Positions 1 through 6,095 of a stretch of DNA of 16,684 bases are shown here, in pieces. The translations under genes and the position numbers were made by a program. The notes beneath the pieces were generated by a model. It was given only the letters and a program-made list of their open reading frames with translations, was not told where the DNA came from and ran no database searches. Positions within the stretch are counted from its first letter, which is position 1; every line of letters begins with the position of its first letter. The DNA is taken from contig CBDULX010000045.1 in NCBI GenBank assembly GCA_965368175.1, positions 1 to 16,684 on the forward strand. Direction: 5' to 3'. The DNA comes from CBDULX01 sp965368175. Its GTDB lineage: Bacteria > Pseudomonadota > Gammaproteobacteria > SZUA-229.

Positions 1-49
1 ACCATTGCCATGGTAAGAAGAAGCAAGAATATGAATCTACCACTGTTCT

Positions 50-495
50 AGCTTAGTGGCTCCAGACCTCAAACAGAAAGCTAAATCAAAGTGGTGTCTT
101 AGTGGTTCCAGTCCTAAAACAAAAAGCTAAGGAACCTCTGATTAAGTATCTTTCTTGTCATCCAGAGTGATAGGGATGCTTACACGGACGTAAGTAGTAG
201 AGTAACGCAGGTGCAGTTGCCGAGGGATCTTAATTGCTTGATATCTATGCCGATATTAAGTGAAAGATTTCTCCCTCTAGTCGAAATGACAAGTTAGTCA
301 GAGGTTCCCTAAATCATAGCAGTGTCTTACTGGCTCCAGTCCTCAAACAGAAAGCTAAATCAAAGTGGTGTCTTAGAGGCTCCAGTCCCCAAACAAAAAG
401 CCAGATAGAACATTTTTATCAGTTGCACCAAACCTCAAACAAAAAAACCAGGTAGGGCGTTCTTCGCTCATGGCTTCCAGCTAAAACAAAAATGT
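50..495. repeat. 46-bp tandem repeat array (minisatellite), about 5.7 units
   Basis: Units of exactly 46 bp run at 50-95, 96-130 joined to 313-323 (split by an insertion), 324-369, 370-415 and 416-461, with a degenerate partial unit at about 462-495. Each unit begins near CTTAGTGGCTCCAG and continues with an AAACARAAAGC block. Units 1 and 3 are nearly identical, while units 5 and 6 are strongly diverged, so decay increases to the right. The length is not a multiple of three and there are stops, so it is not coding. The whole period is conserved rather than alternating repeat and spacer, so it is not CRISPR. Function unknown. Confidence 0.85.
131..308. mobile_element. 178-bp MITE-like non-autonomous element with CTAA target duplication
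   Basis: The ends are terminal inverted repeats: 131-145 and the complement of 294-308 match at 14 of 15 positions, starting GGAACCTCTG. A second block (CTTGTCAT at 154-161, complement at 286-293) extends the inverted symmetry after an 8-base offset. The element is flanked on both sides by CTAA (127-130 and 309-312). Removing the element and one CTAA restores a perfect 46-bp array unit, so both the boundaries and the insertion event are well defined. There is no transposase frame inside, so it would have been mobilised in trans. The right end contains a TGTCATTTCGA...GAGAAATCT pattern that I recall from dispersed bacterial repeats; this recollection was not checked. Confidence 0.85.
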
Positions 496-747
496 TATTT
501 TAATCATTTGTGCATCTGGTACTAGATCTAAAATTCAAACTATCCGCGCTAAAGAATCACTGCAGTTCCGCGCATTTCTAATTCAACTTCAGCTTAGTAG
601 TCGGGATAAGATATCTGAATTCAGTGCGGCCCCGTTACTTACGCTTAACATCAGCAAAGCATTACTGTGTTGATAGTAAAACAATATTCTTCCTTTAGAG
701 ATATGACATCATACAACGGGTCAATAATAAATCTATCAAAGGGCCGG

Positions 748-851
748 CGTCATACCGGCATGCATTTAGCCGGTATCCACAACTTAGTGGTTGCATTAGC
801 TAAGTTTTTTCGACTGGCTGATAAATGGATTCGGCATTCGCCGGAATGACG
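748..851. repeat. MITE-like dispersed repeat built of hairpins
   Basis: The outer ends are inverted: CGTCATACCGG at 748-758 against CCGGAATGACG at 841-851 (10 of 11). Inside are an 8-bp perfect stem (752-759 with 769-776), a 7-bp stem (781-787 with 800-806) that runs into a T tract at 805-810, and an imperfect right-hand hairpin around 827-847. The GTCATNCCGG...GCCGG style is typical of intergenic repeats in proteobacteria. No target duplication is evident and it contains no gene, so mobility is only inferred. Confidence 0.6.
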
Positions 852-1028
852 AGTTAACGGGAGAGCGGTGATCTGAGATATAAAAATCCATCCGGATATA
901 AACTGGATTACTGGTCATTGTTTTCAGCATCATGTAAGTAAACGCTAATTAACCTGTTGTTATCTTGTATAGCGGGTTTTTAAATACCGTGTACTATAGC
1001 CTTTTCCTACTAATATGCTCAACTAAAT

Positions 1029-1042
1029 TTGATTCAGTTCAA
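1029..1042. promoter_or_regulatory. FNR/Anr-like box
   Basis: The sequence TTGAT-TCAG-TTCAA matches nine of the ten conserved bases of the FNR consensus TTGAT-N4-ATCAA. FNR and ArcA are known oxygen-responsive regulators of nuo in E. coli. An AATAAT hexamer at 1069-1074 could be a -10, but the spacing is about four bases longer than a classical class II site. The site is about 320 bases upstream of nuoA, so its role is uncertain. Confidence 0.35.
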
Positions 1043-1107
1043 GCAAAGTTAAGTTAGACGAAATCGGGAATAATGGTGGATGTTTTTATTCATGAATGCT
1101 TGCTATG

Positions 1108-1120
1108 ATCCGACTCGGAT
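1108..1120. promoter_or_regulatory. 13-bp perfect palindrome, operator-like
   Basis: ATCCGA-C-TCGGAT is a perfect odd palindrome in an AT-rich stretch between the two FNR-like boxes. It could be an operator for a dimeric regulator or a small cruciform. I do not recognise a specific regulator. Confidence 0.3.
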
Positions 1121-1150
1121 TAGTTGCTAGATGTGAATAGATGCAATTAG

Positions 1151-1164
1151 TTGAGCTTTATCAA
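1151..1164. promoter_or_regulatory. Second FNR/Anr-like box
   Basis: TTGAG-CTTT-ATCAA matches nine of ten conserved FNR positions, with the mismatch in the opposite half-site from the first box. A weak -10-like hexamer TAGACT (1187-1192) lies at the spacing expected for an FNR class II promoter, but it matches only four of six bases. Two such boxes within 140 bases upstream of a respiratory operon are suggestive, not proof. Confidence 0.38.
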
Positions 1165-1283
1165 TAGTTGCTTATATACCTATGGATAGACTTGTATTTA
1201 ACAAATCGTGGTTTAGTATAGAGCCATCAATAAATCAGATTTATCCAGTGATTAGATATTAGTTGCTGACAGCAGATTGGTTT

Positions 1284-1310
1284 TTGACTAAAGTCATATT
1301 GCGTTACAAT
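1284..1310 (+). promoter_or_regulatory. Candidate sigma70 promoter of the nuo operon
   Basis: A -35 TTGACT (1284-1289) is followed after 15 bases by TACAAT (1305-1310). The spacer is shorter than the usual 16-18. A second -10-like hexamer GATAAT (1311-1316) is too far at 21. A transcript starting near 1317 would have a leader of about 40 bases before nuoA. An 11-bp palindrome, TGCTG-A-CAGCA (1264-1274), lies just upstream of the -35 and could be an operator. Promoter position is inferred. Confidence 0.45.
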
Positions 1311-1359
1311 GATAATAAGAGCTTAACTTGTCGTTCTACGACCAGAGAGATAAAAACAA

Positions 1360-1719
1360 ATGCTCGAAAATTACTTACCTGTACTTATTTTTATGATCAT
1401 TGGACTGGTCACTGGTCTGGTGATGATCGTCCTGGGTGGCTTTGTTCTGGCCCCACGCAAACCAGATGCTGAAAAGGGTTCGCCCTATGAATGTGGCTTC
1501 GAAGCATTTGAAGATGCGCGCCTCAAATTTGACGTTCGTTATTATCTCGTCGCAATTCTGTTTATTATTTTCGATCTTGAAATAGCTTTCCTCTTTCCCT
1601 GGGCCATAGTGCTAGATGAAATTGGCCTGTTTGGGATTGTTGCAATGGGAATTTTTCTTGCTGTTCTGGTCATCGGCTTCATCTATGAGTGGAAGAAGGG
1701 GGCTCTGGAATGGGAATAG
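1360..1719 (+). CDS. nuoA: NADH-quinone oxidoreductase subunit A
   Basis: Small membrane subunit of complex I, located where the peripheral arm meets the membrane arm beside NuoH and NuoJ. The 119-residue protein has three predicted transmembrane helices (about 8-30, 62-84 and 90-111). The long loop between helices 1 and 2 carries the family signature YECGFEAF (43-50) with Cys45, equivalent to the cysteine of the mitochondrial ND3 switch loop, followed by FDVRYYLVAILFIIFDLE. The length is normal for the family. The ATG is preceded by a modest GAGAGA ribosome site at 1345-1350. It is the first gene of the operon; its last 10 bases overlap the chosen start of nuoB. Confidence 0.97.
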   Translation: MLENYLPVLIFMIIGLVTGLVMIVLGGFVLAPRKPDAEKGSPYECGFEAFEDARLKFDVRYYLVAILFIIFDLEIAFLFPWAIVLDEIGLFGIVAMGIFLAVLVIGFIYEWKKGALEWE

Positions 1720-2186
1720 AAGGCGTATTCGATAAAGGTTATGTCACCACTGGTCTGGATGTGGTGATCAACTGGGCCCGTACCGGTTCAATGTGGCCTA
1801 TGACATTCGGCCTGGCCTGCTGTGCAGTGGAAATGATGCAGGCGGGTGCTTCCCGGTATGACCTCGATCGCTTTGGGATTATTTTTCGGCCCAGTCCTCG
1901 TCAATCTGATGTGATGATTGTGGCGGGTACTCTGACCAATAAAATGGGCCCGGCCTTGCGTAAGGTGTATGACCAGATGCCTGAGCCGAAATGGGTCATC
2001 TCCATGGGTTCCTGTGCTAATGGTGGTGGTTATTACCATTATTCCTATTCTGTAGTGCGAGGTGTTGATCGCATTGTGCCGGTCGATATCTATGTGCCCG
2101 GTTGTCCACCTACCGCAGAGGCATTGTTGTACGGCATTATTCAATTACAGAACAAAATTAAACGAACCAATACCATAGCCCGATAG
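1710..2186 (+). CDS. nuoB: NADH-quinone oxidoreductase subunit B (N2 cluster subunit)
   Basis: This subunit binds the terminal [4Fe-4S] cluster N2, which reduces quinone at the interface with NuoD. In the 158-residue protein the ligands are the tandem Cys37-Cys38 (LACCAVEMM), Cys102 (GSCANGGG) and Cys132 (VPGCPPTAEALLYG); all are present. I chose the ATG at 1710 because a purine-rich site GGAAGAAGGGGG (1691-1702) sits eight bases upstream and the protein then begins MGIEGVFDKG, as relatives do. An upstream in-frame GTG at 1689 would overlap nuoA further and has no such site. The overlap with nuoA suggests translational coupling. Confidence 0.97.
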   Translation: MGIEGVFDKGYVTTGLDVVINWARTGSMWPMTFGLACCAVEMMQAGASRYDLDRFGIIFRPSPRQSDVMIVAGTLTNKMGPALRKVYDQMPEPKWVISMGSCANGGGYYHYSYSVVRGVDRIVPVDIYVPGCPPTAEALLYGIIQLQNKIKRTNTIAR

Positions 2187-2203
2187 CGGCCTGAGTTGAG
2201 TGA

Positions 2204-2926
2204 ATGACAAATAAAGCGCAGCAATTATCTGAAAAACTGGATCAGGTCCTGTCCGGTAAGTTGCAATCCAATATTTTATTGTACGGTGAAGTAACCATCG
2301 AGGTTGCGCCAGAGTATTTGCATGAGGTTTGTCTGGTGTTGCGGGATGATAAATCACTGGCATTTGAGCAACTGACTGACCTTTGTGGGGTGGATTATTC
2401 TGCCTATGGTCAAACCGAGTGGACAACCGAGGATGCGACCAGTAGCGGTTTTAGTCGAGGCGTCGAAGAGGTCAGCGGGGCCCGTTTACGTTTTGGTGAT
2501 GAAGAAGTGCCCAAGAATACCGATCGACCCCGATTTGCATCGGTCATTCACCTGTTGTCCGTTAGTCAGAATGTCCGGCTAAGAGTAAGATGTTTTGCCG
2601 CTGACGAGGCCATGCCTATGGTGCCATCGGTGATGGACATCTGGACGGTGGCTAACTGGTTTGAGCGTGAATCCTTTGATCTGTATGGTATTCACTATGA
2701 AGGTCATCCCGATTTACGCCGAATTCTTACCGACTATGGTTTTGTCGGTCACCCGTTCCGCAAGGATTTCCCACTGATAGGTAATGTCGAAATGCGTTAT
2801 GACCCGGAGCAGCAGCGAGTGATCTATCAGCCTGTCACCATCGAGGCTCGGGTGCTGGTGCCACGGGTTATTCGTGGAGATAATCGTTATCAGGAACCGG
2901 AGACTTCAGACGAGGGTGCAAGCTGA
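2204..2926 (+). CDS. nuoC: NADH-quinone oxidoreductase subunit C (30 kDa type)
   Basis: Peripheral Q-module subunit without cofactors that packs against NuoD and helps shape the quinone chamber. The 240-residue protein has the family core: an N-terminal domain to about 66, then FASVIHLLS (111-119), and the signature ERESFDLYGI (154-163) with HPDLRRILTDYGF and GHPFRKDFP. Residues about 67-109 form an acidic, low-conservation insertion between CGVDY and the FASVIHLLS strand. I recall similar insertions in some beta- and gammaproteobacterial NuoC proteins. The gene is separate from nuoD, unlike the enterobacterial fusion. The stop overlaps the nuoD start by one base (TGATG). The ribosome site is weak. 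Confidence 0.96.
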   Translation: MTNKAQQLSEKLDQVLSGKLQSNILLYGEVTIEVAPEYLHEVCLVLRDDKSLAFEQLTDLCGVDYSAYGQTEWTTEDATSSGFSRGVEEVSGARLRFGDEEVPKNTDRPRFASVIHLLSVSQNVRLRVRCFAADEAMPMVPSVMDIWTVANWFERESFDLYGIHYEGHPDLRRILTDYGFVGHPFRKDFPLIGNVEMRYDPEQQRVIYQPVTIEARVLVPRVIRGDNRYQEPETSDEGAS

Positions 2927-4179
2927 TGCCAGAAATTCGTAATTACACCCTTAACTTCGGCCCCCAGCATCCTGCCGCCCACGGCGTGTTGCGTATGATT
3001 CTTGAGCTGGATGGTGAAGTTATTCAACGTGTCGATCCGCATATTGGTTTATTGCACCGGGCGACTGAAAAGCTGGCAGAATCCAAACCTTATAACCAGA
3101 GTATTGGTTACATGGATCGTCTTGATTATGTATCCATGATGTGTAACGAGCATGGCTACCTGCTGGCAGTGGAAAAACTGCTGGGTATAGAAGTGCCACA
3201 ACGCGGCCAGTATATCCGGGTGATGTTCGATGAAATTACTCGCCTGCTGAATCACCTGTTATGGATAGGCGCTCACGGCCTGGATGTAGGTGCTATGGCG
3301 ATGTTTCTGTATGCTTTCCGTGAGCGTGAAGATTTGATGGATATGTATGAAGCGGTATCCGGTGCTCGTCTGCATGCCACTTATTATCGGCCTGGCGGAG
3401 TGGCTCGTGATCTGCCCGATACCATGGCTCAGTATGATCCCTCTAAATACCGTAGCAAGAAAGATCTTACGTTTTTAAACGATAATCGTTCCGGTTCCCT
3501 GCTCGATTTTATCGACGACTTCACCAGTCGTTTCCCTAAATACGTAGATGAGTATGAAACATTGCTCACCGATAATCGTATCTGGAAACAGCGACTGGTG
3601 GATATAGGTATAGTGTCTCCTGAACGGGCTTTGCAGCTGGGATTTACCGGTCCCATGCTGCGAGGTTCGGGCATTGAATGGGATCTGCGCAAGAAACAGC
3701 CCTACGAAGTTTATGACAAGATGGACTTTGATATTCCTGTGGGCACCAATGGTGATTCCTATGATCGCTATCTGATACGAATGGAAGAAATGCGTCAGTC
3801 CAATCGCATTATCAAACAGTGTGTGGACTGGTTGCGTGTTAATCCCGGCCCGGTGATGACAGAGGACCATAAAATCTGCCCACCGAAACGGGAAGAAATG
3901 AAAGCAGATATGGAATCGCTGATTCACCATTTTAAACTGTTCACCGAAGGCTTCTGTTTGCCTGAGGGCGAGGCTTATGGAGCGATTGAGCATCCTAAGG
4001 GTGAGTTTGGGGTTTACATAATTTCTGATGGGGCCAATAAACCTTATCGTCTTAAAATACGCGCGCCGGGCTTTGCGCATTTATCGTCTATGGATGAAAT
4101 GACTCGTGGCCATATGTTATCTGATGTTGTTGCCGTAATTGGTACGCAGGATATCGTATTTGGTGAGATCGACAGGTAA
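2926..4179 (+). CDS. nuoD: NADH-quinone oxidoreductase subunit D (49 kDa type)
   Basis: Quinone-binding Q-module subunit, related to the large subunit of NiFe hydrogenases. The 417-residue protein carries GPQHPAAHGVLR near the N-terminus, with His19 and Tyr68 (RLDY) at the positions that contact the quinone head group in Thermus Nqo4 (His38 and Tyr87). The signature LHRATEKLAE lies at 43-52. The C-terminus GTQDIVFGEIDR matches the family end, which approaches cluster N2. The start codon overlaps the nuoC stop, and GAGGG (2912-2916) is a reasonable ribosome site inside nuoC. No anomalies were seen. Confidence 0.98.
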   Translation: MPEIRNYTLNFGPQHPAAHGVLRMILELDGEVIQRVDPHIGLLHRATEKLAESKPYNQSIGYMDRLDYVSMMCNEHGYLLAVEKLLGIEVPQRGQYIRVMFDEITRLLNHLLWIGAHGLDVGAMAMFLYAFREREDLMDMYEAVSGARLHATYYRPGGVARDLPDTMAQYDPSKYRSKKDLTFLNDNRSGSLLDFIDDFTSRFPKYVDEYETLLTDNRIWKQRLVDIGIVSPERALQLGFTGPMLRGSGIEWDLRKKQPYEVYDKMDFDIPVGTNGDSYDRYLIRMEEMRQSNRIIKQCVDWLRVNPGPVMTEDHKICPPKREEMKADMESLIHHFKLFTEGFCLPEGEAYGAIEHPKGEFGVYIISDGANKPYRLKIRAPGFAHLSSMDEMTRGHMLSDVVAVIGTQDIVFGEIDR

Positions 4180-4193
4180 CAATAGATATAACC

Positions 4194-4685
4194 ATGACTA
4201 ACAAAAGCATCTTATCTGCGCACACAATCGAAGAAATCGAAGACTGGGTAAAACGTTATCCGGTTGAGCATAAAAAATCAGCCCTGCTGGCGGCCTTGCG
4301 TGCAGCTCAGCATCAGAACAAGGGTTATCTTACAGAAGAGTTGATGGATGCGGTGGCCGATTACCTTGAACTGTCAAAAATCGAAGTTTATGAGGTCGCC
4401 AGCTTTTATTCCATGTATGAATTGAAACCGGTCGCTCGGCACAATATTTCAGTGTGTACCAATGTCAGTTGTATGTTGATGGGGTCGGATACCATTGTGA
4501 ATCATCTGGAACGTAAACTGAACATCAAACTGGGCGAGAGCACATCTGATGGCCGGATTTATCTGAAGAAAGAAGAAGAATGCCTGGCGGCCTGTGCCGG
4601 AGGCCCGATGATGCAGATTAATCATAAATACTACACCGATCTCACAGCTGAAAAAGTTGATGAGATTGTGGATAGTCTGGAGTAA
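4194..4685 (+). CDS. nuoE: NADH-quinone oxidoreductase subunit E (24 kDa type)
   Basis: N-module subunit with a thioredoxin-like fold that holds the [2Fe-2S] cluster N1a next to the FMN of NuoF. In the 163-residue protein the four ligands are Cys88 and Cys93 (VCTNVSC) and Cys130 and Cys134 (CLAACAGGPMM). The N-terminal helical part (about 10-70) contains the ALRAAQHQNKGYL and VYEVASFYSMY motifs. The length is normal. There is a 14-base gap after nuoD and no clear Shine-Dalgarno, so translation may depend on coupling. The gene ends two bases before nuoF. Confidence 0.97.
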   Translation: MTNKSILSAHTIEEIEDWVKRYPVEHKKSALLAALRAAQHQNKGYLTEELMDAVADYLELSKIEVYEVASFYSMYELKPVARHNISVCTNVSCMLMGSDTIVNHLERKLNIKLGESTSDGRIYLKKEEECLAACAGGPMMQINHKYYTDLTAEKVDEIVDSLE

Positions 4686-4687
4686 AC

Positions 4688-5965
4688 ATGGCCAACGAAG
4701 TCTGTTATGCCACATTGCAGTTTGAAGACCAGCCATGGTCTTACGAAAACTATCTGAAAGTGGGCGGATACCAGGCCTTGCGTAAAATCCTGGATGAAAA
4801 AATTTCACCGGAAGACGTGATCGAAATGGTCAAGGTTTCCGGTTTGCGTGGTCGTGGTGGTGCAGGCTTTCCCACTGGGCTGAAATGGAGTTTCATGCCA
4901 AGAAACGCGCCGGTGCAGAAGTATATTGTCTGTAATTCAGACGAATCGGAACCGGGTACCTGTAAAGATCGCGACATATTGCGTTTTAACCCGCATTCAC
5001 TGGTTGAAGGTATGGCCATTGCCGGTTATTGCATTGGTGCCGACGTCGGCTATAACTACATGCGCGGCGAATTTCTGGATGAACCCTATTTGCGATTCGA
5101 GCAAGCCGTGAAAGAGGCTTATGAGCAGGGTTATCTGGGTAAAAATATACTGGGTTCCGGGTTTAATTTTGAGCTCTATCCGACACTCGGTGCCGGCGCT
5201 TATATATGCGGTGAAGAAACTGCATTACTGGAATCGCTGGAAGGCAAAAAAGGCCAGCCCAGATTCAAGCCACCATTCCCTGCGAATGTGGGGCTTTATG
5301 GTAAACCAACCACTGTTAACAACACCGAATCATTAGCCTCGGTTCCCAGTATTGTGCTCAATGGTGGCGAATGGTTTGCCAAACTGGGCGTAGAAAACTC
5401 CGGTGGAGTGAAATGCTTCTCTGTATCCGGCCATGTCAATAAGCCGGGCAATTTTGAAATTAATATGGGCACACCTTTTTCAGAATTACTGGAACTGGCC
5501 GGTGGTGTCAAAGACGGTCATAAACTTAAAGCGGTGATTCCGGGTGGTTCTTCAGTGCCGGTATTGCCCGCTGAATTAATGATGGCTTGCAACATGGATT
5601 ACGACTCCATTACCAAGGCAGGTTCCATGCTGGGCTCTGGAGCTGTAATCGTCATGGATGAAACCACCGACATGGTGAAAGTGCTGCAACGAATTTCTCA
5701 ATTTTATTTTTCTGAGTCCTGTGGTCAATGTACCCCCTGTCGTGAAGGTACCGGCTGGCTGTATCGCATGCTGACTCGAATTGTGGAAGGTAAAGGGCTG
5801 CCGGAAGATCTGGACAAACTGGATGATGTGGCGAGTAATATCGAAGGTCGCACTATCTGTGCGTTGGGTGATGCCGCGGCGATGCCGGTGAGAAGCTTCG
5901 TAAAACACTATCGTAATGAGTTTGAATATTATATTGAACACAAGCGCAGTATGTTCGGCGCCTGA
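4688..5965 (+). CDS. nuoF: NADH-quinone oxidoreductase subunit F (51 kDa, NADH/FMN)
   Basis: Catalytic entry point of complex I: it oxidises NADH through FMN and passes electrons to cluster N3. The 425-residue protein has the glycine-rich FMN/NADH segment GLRGRGGAGFPTGLKW (52-67), ESEPGTCKDRD (87-95), GAGAYICGEETALLESLEG (168-186) and the N3 [4Fe-4S] ligands Cys345, Cys348, Cys351 (SCGQCTPC) with Cys391 (TICALGDAAAMP). The start is supported by GGAG at 4679-4682, five bases upstream. It is followed by the longest gap in the operon (130 bases), which contains a hairpin and a short ORF. Confidence 0.98.
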   Translation: MANEVCYATLQFEDQPWSYENYLKVGGYQALRKILDEKISPEDVIEMVKVSGLRGRGGAGFPTGLKWSFMPRNAPVQKYIVCNSDESEPGTCKDRDILRFNPHSLVEGMAIAGYCIGADVGYNYMRGEFLDEPYLRFEQAVKEAYEQGYLGKNILGSGFNFELYPTLGAGAYICGEETALLESLEGKKGQPRFKPPFPANVGLYGKPTTVNNTESLASVPSIVLNGGEWFAKLGVENSGGVKCFSVSGHVNKPGNFEINMGTPFSELLELAGGVKDGHKLKAVIPGGSSVPVLPAELMMACNMDYDSITKAGSMLGSGAVIVMDETTDMVKVLQRISQFYFSESCGQCTPCREGTGWLYRMLTRIVEGKGLPEDLDKLDDVASNIEGRTICALGDAAAMPVRSFVKHYRNEFEYYIEHKRSMFGA

Positions 5966-6004
5966 TGATTTTAATGGGCGTAACAGCCGATAATAAGTAG
6001 AACA

Positions 6005-6094
6005 ATGCTCAACATGATGACTATAAATAATCTTGACTATCGTAATTACGGCTTACTGCGAACTGCAGTAAGCGATTTTGCGGCGAAGGTATGA
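6005..6094 (+). other. Possible 29-codon ORF ending one base before nuoG
   Basis: An ATG-initiated frame of 29 codons ends with TGA at 6092-6094, and the nuoG ATG begins at 6096. A second, 11-codon frame (5965-6000) starts inside the nuoF stop as TGATGA. Together they tile nearly all of the nuoF/nuoG gap. Neither has a good ribosome site or a recognisable motif; the peptide begins MLNMMTINNL and ends SDFAAKV. It could couple translation into nuoG or be a chance opening in a short gap. Confidence 0.2.
6051..6073 (+). promoter_or_regulatory. Perfect 9-bp hairpin in the nuoF/nuoG gap
   Basis: GCTTACTGC (6051-6059) pairs perfectly with GCAGTAAGC (6065-6073) around the 5-base loop GAACT. Only a short T4 run follows (6076-6079), so it is at best a weak terminator or attenuator. 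It lies 22 bases before the nuoG start and could instead act in transcript processing or stability, or limit ribosome access to nuoG. Confidence 0.55.
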
Positions 6095-6095
6095 G

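Larger units (their letters stand above)
1..1359. other. Gene-free 1.36 kb region upstream of nuoA
   Basis: No open frame here looks like a protein. The longest ones (667-849 and 1263-1472) have no recognisable motif; one runs through a repeat element and the other reads into nuoA in a different frame. The left half (about 50-495) is a 46-bp tandem array interrupted by a MITE-like insertion. 496-747 shows nothing I can name. 748-851 is a hairpin-rich repeat element. 860-1359 is AT-rich and holds the candidate nuo regulatory sites listed separately. In many gammaproteobacteria tpiA, secG and a tRNA-Leu precede nuoA (established pattern); none of them is visible here. Confidence 0.75.

Noticed and set aside
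50..495. CRISPR array
   Set aside because: The whole 46-bp period is conserved; there are no invariant repeats alternating with unrelated spacers, and no cas genes.
667..849. 60-codon open frame
   Set aside because: Most of it reads through the hairpin-rich repeat element at 748-851; no ribosome site and no protein motif.
1263..1472. 69-codon open frame overlapping nuoA
   Set aside because: It lies across the candidate nuo promoter and the nuoA start in another frame and has no recognisable content.
1689..1709. Upstream GTG start for nuoB
   Set aside because: The excellent purine-rich ribosome site at 1691-1702 serves the ATG at 1710, and the extra residues MEEGGSG are only a second-frame reading of the nuoA end.
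3475..4080. 201-codon antisense open frame inside nuoD, and other antisense frames within nuo genes
   Set aside because: They are shadows of strongly conserved sense genes with codon-bias-driven openness; no motif and no promoter.
6033..6061. Internal promoter before nuoG based on TTGACT at 6033-6038
   Set aside because: No acceptable -10 hexamer occurs at 16-18 bases downstream.
6078..6095. Upstream TTG start for nuoG
   Set aside because: The ATG at 6096 has GAAGG at correct spacing, and the protein then begins directly before the ferredoxin strand (DELVTITVDG).
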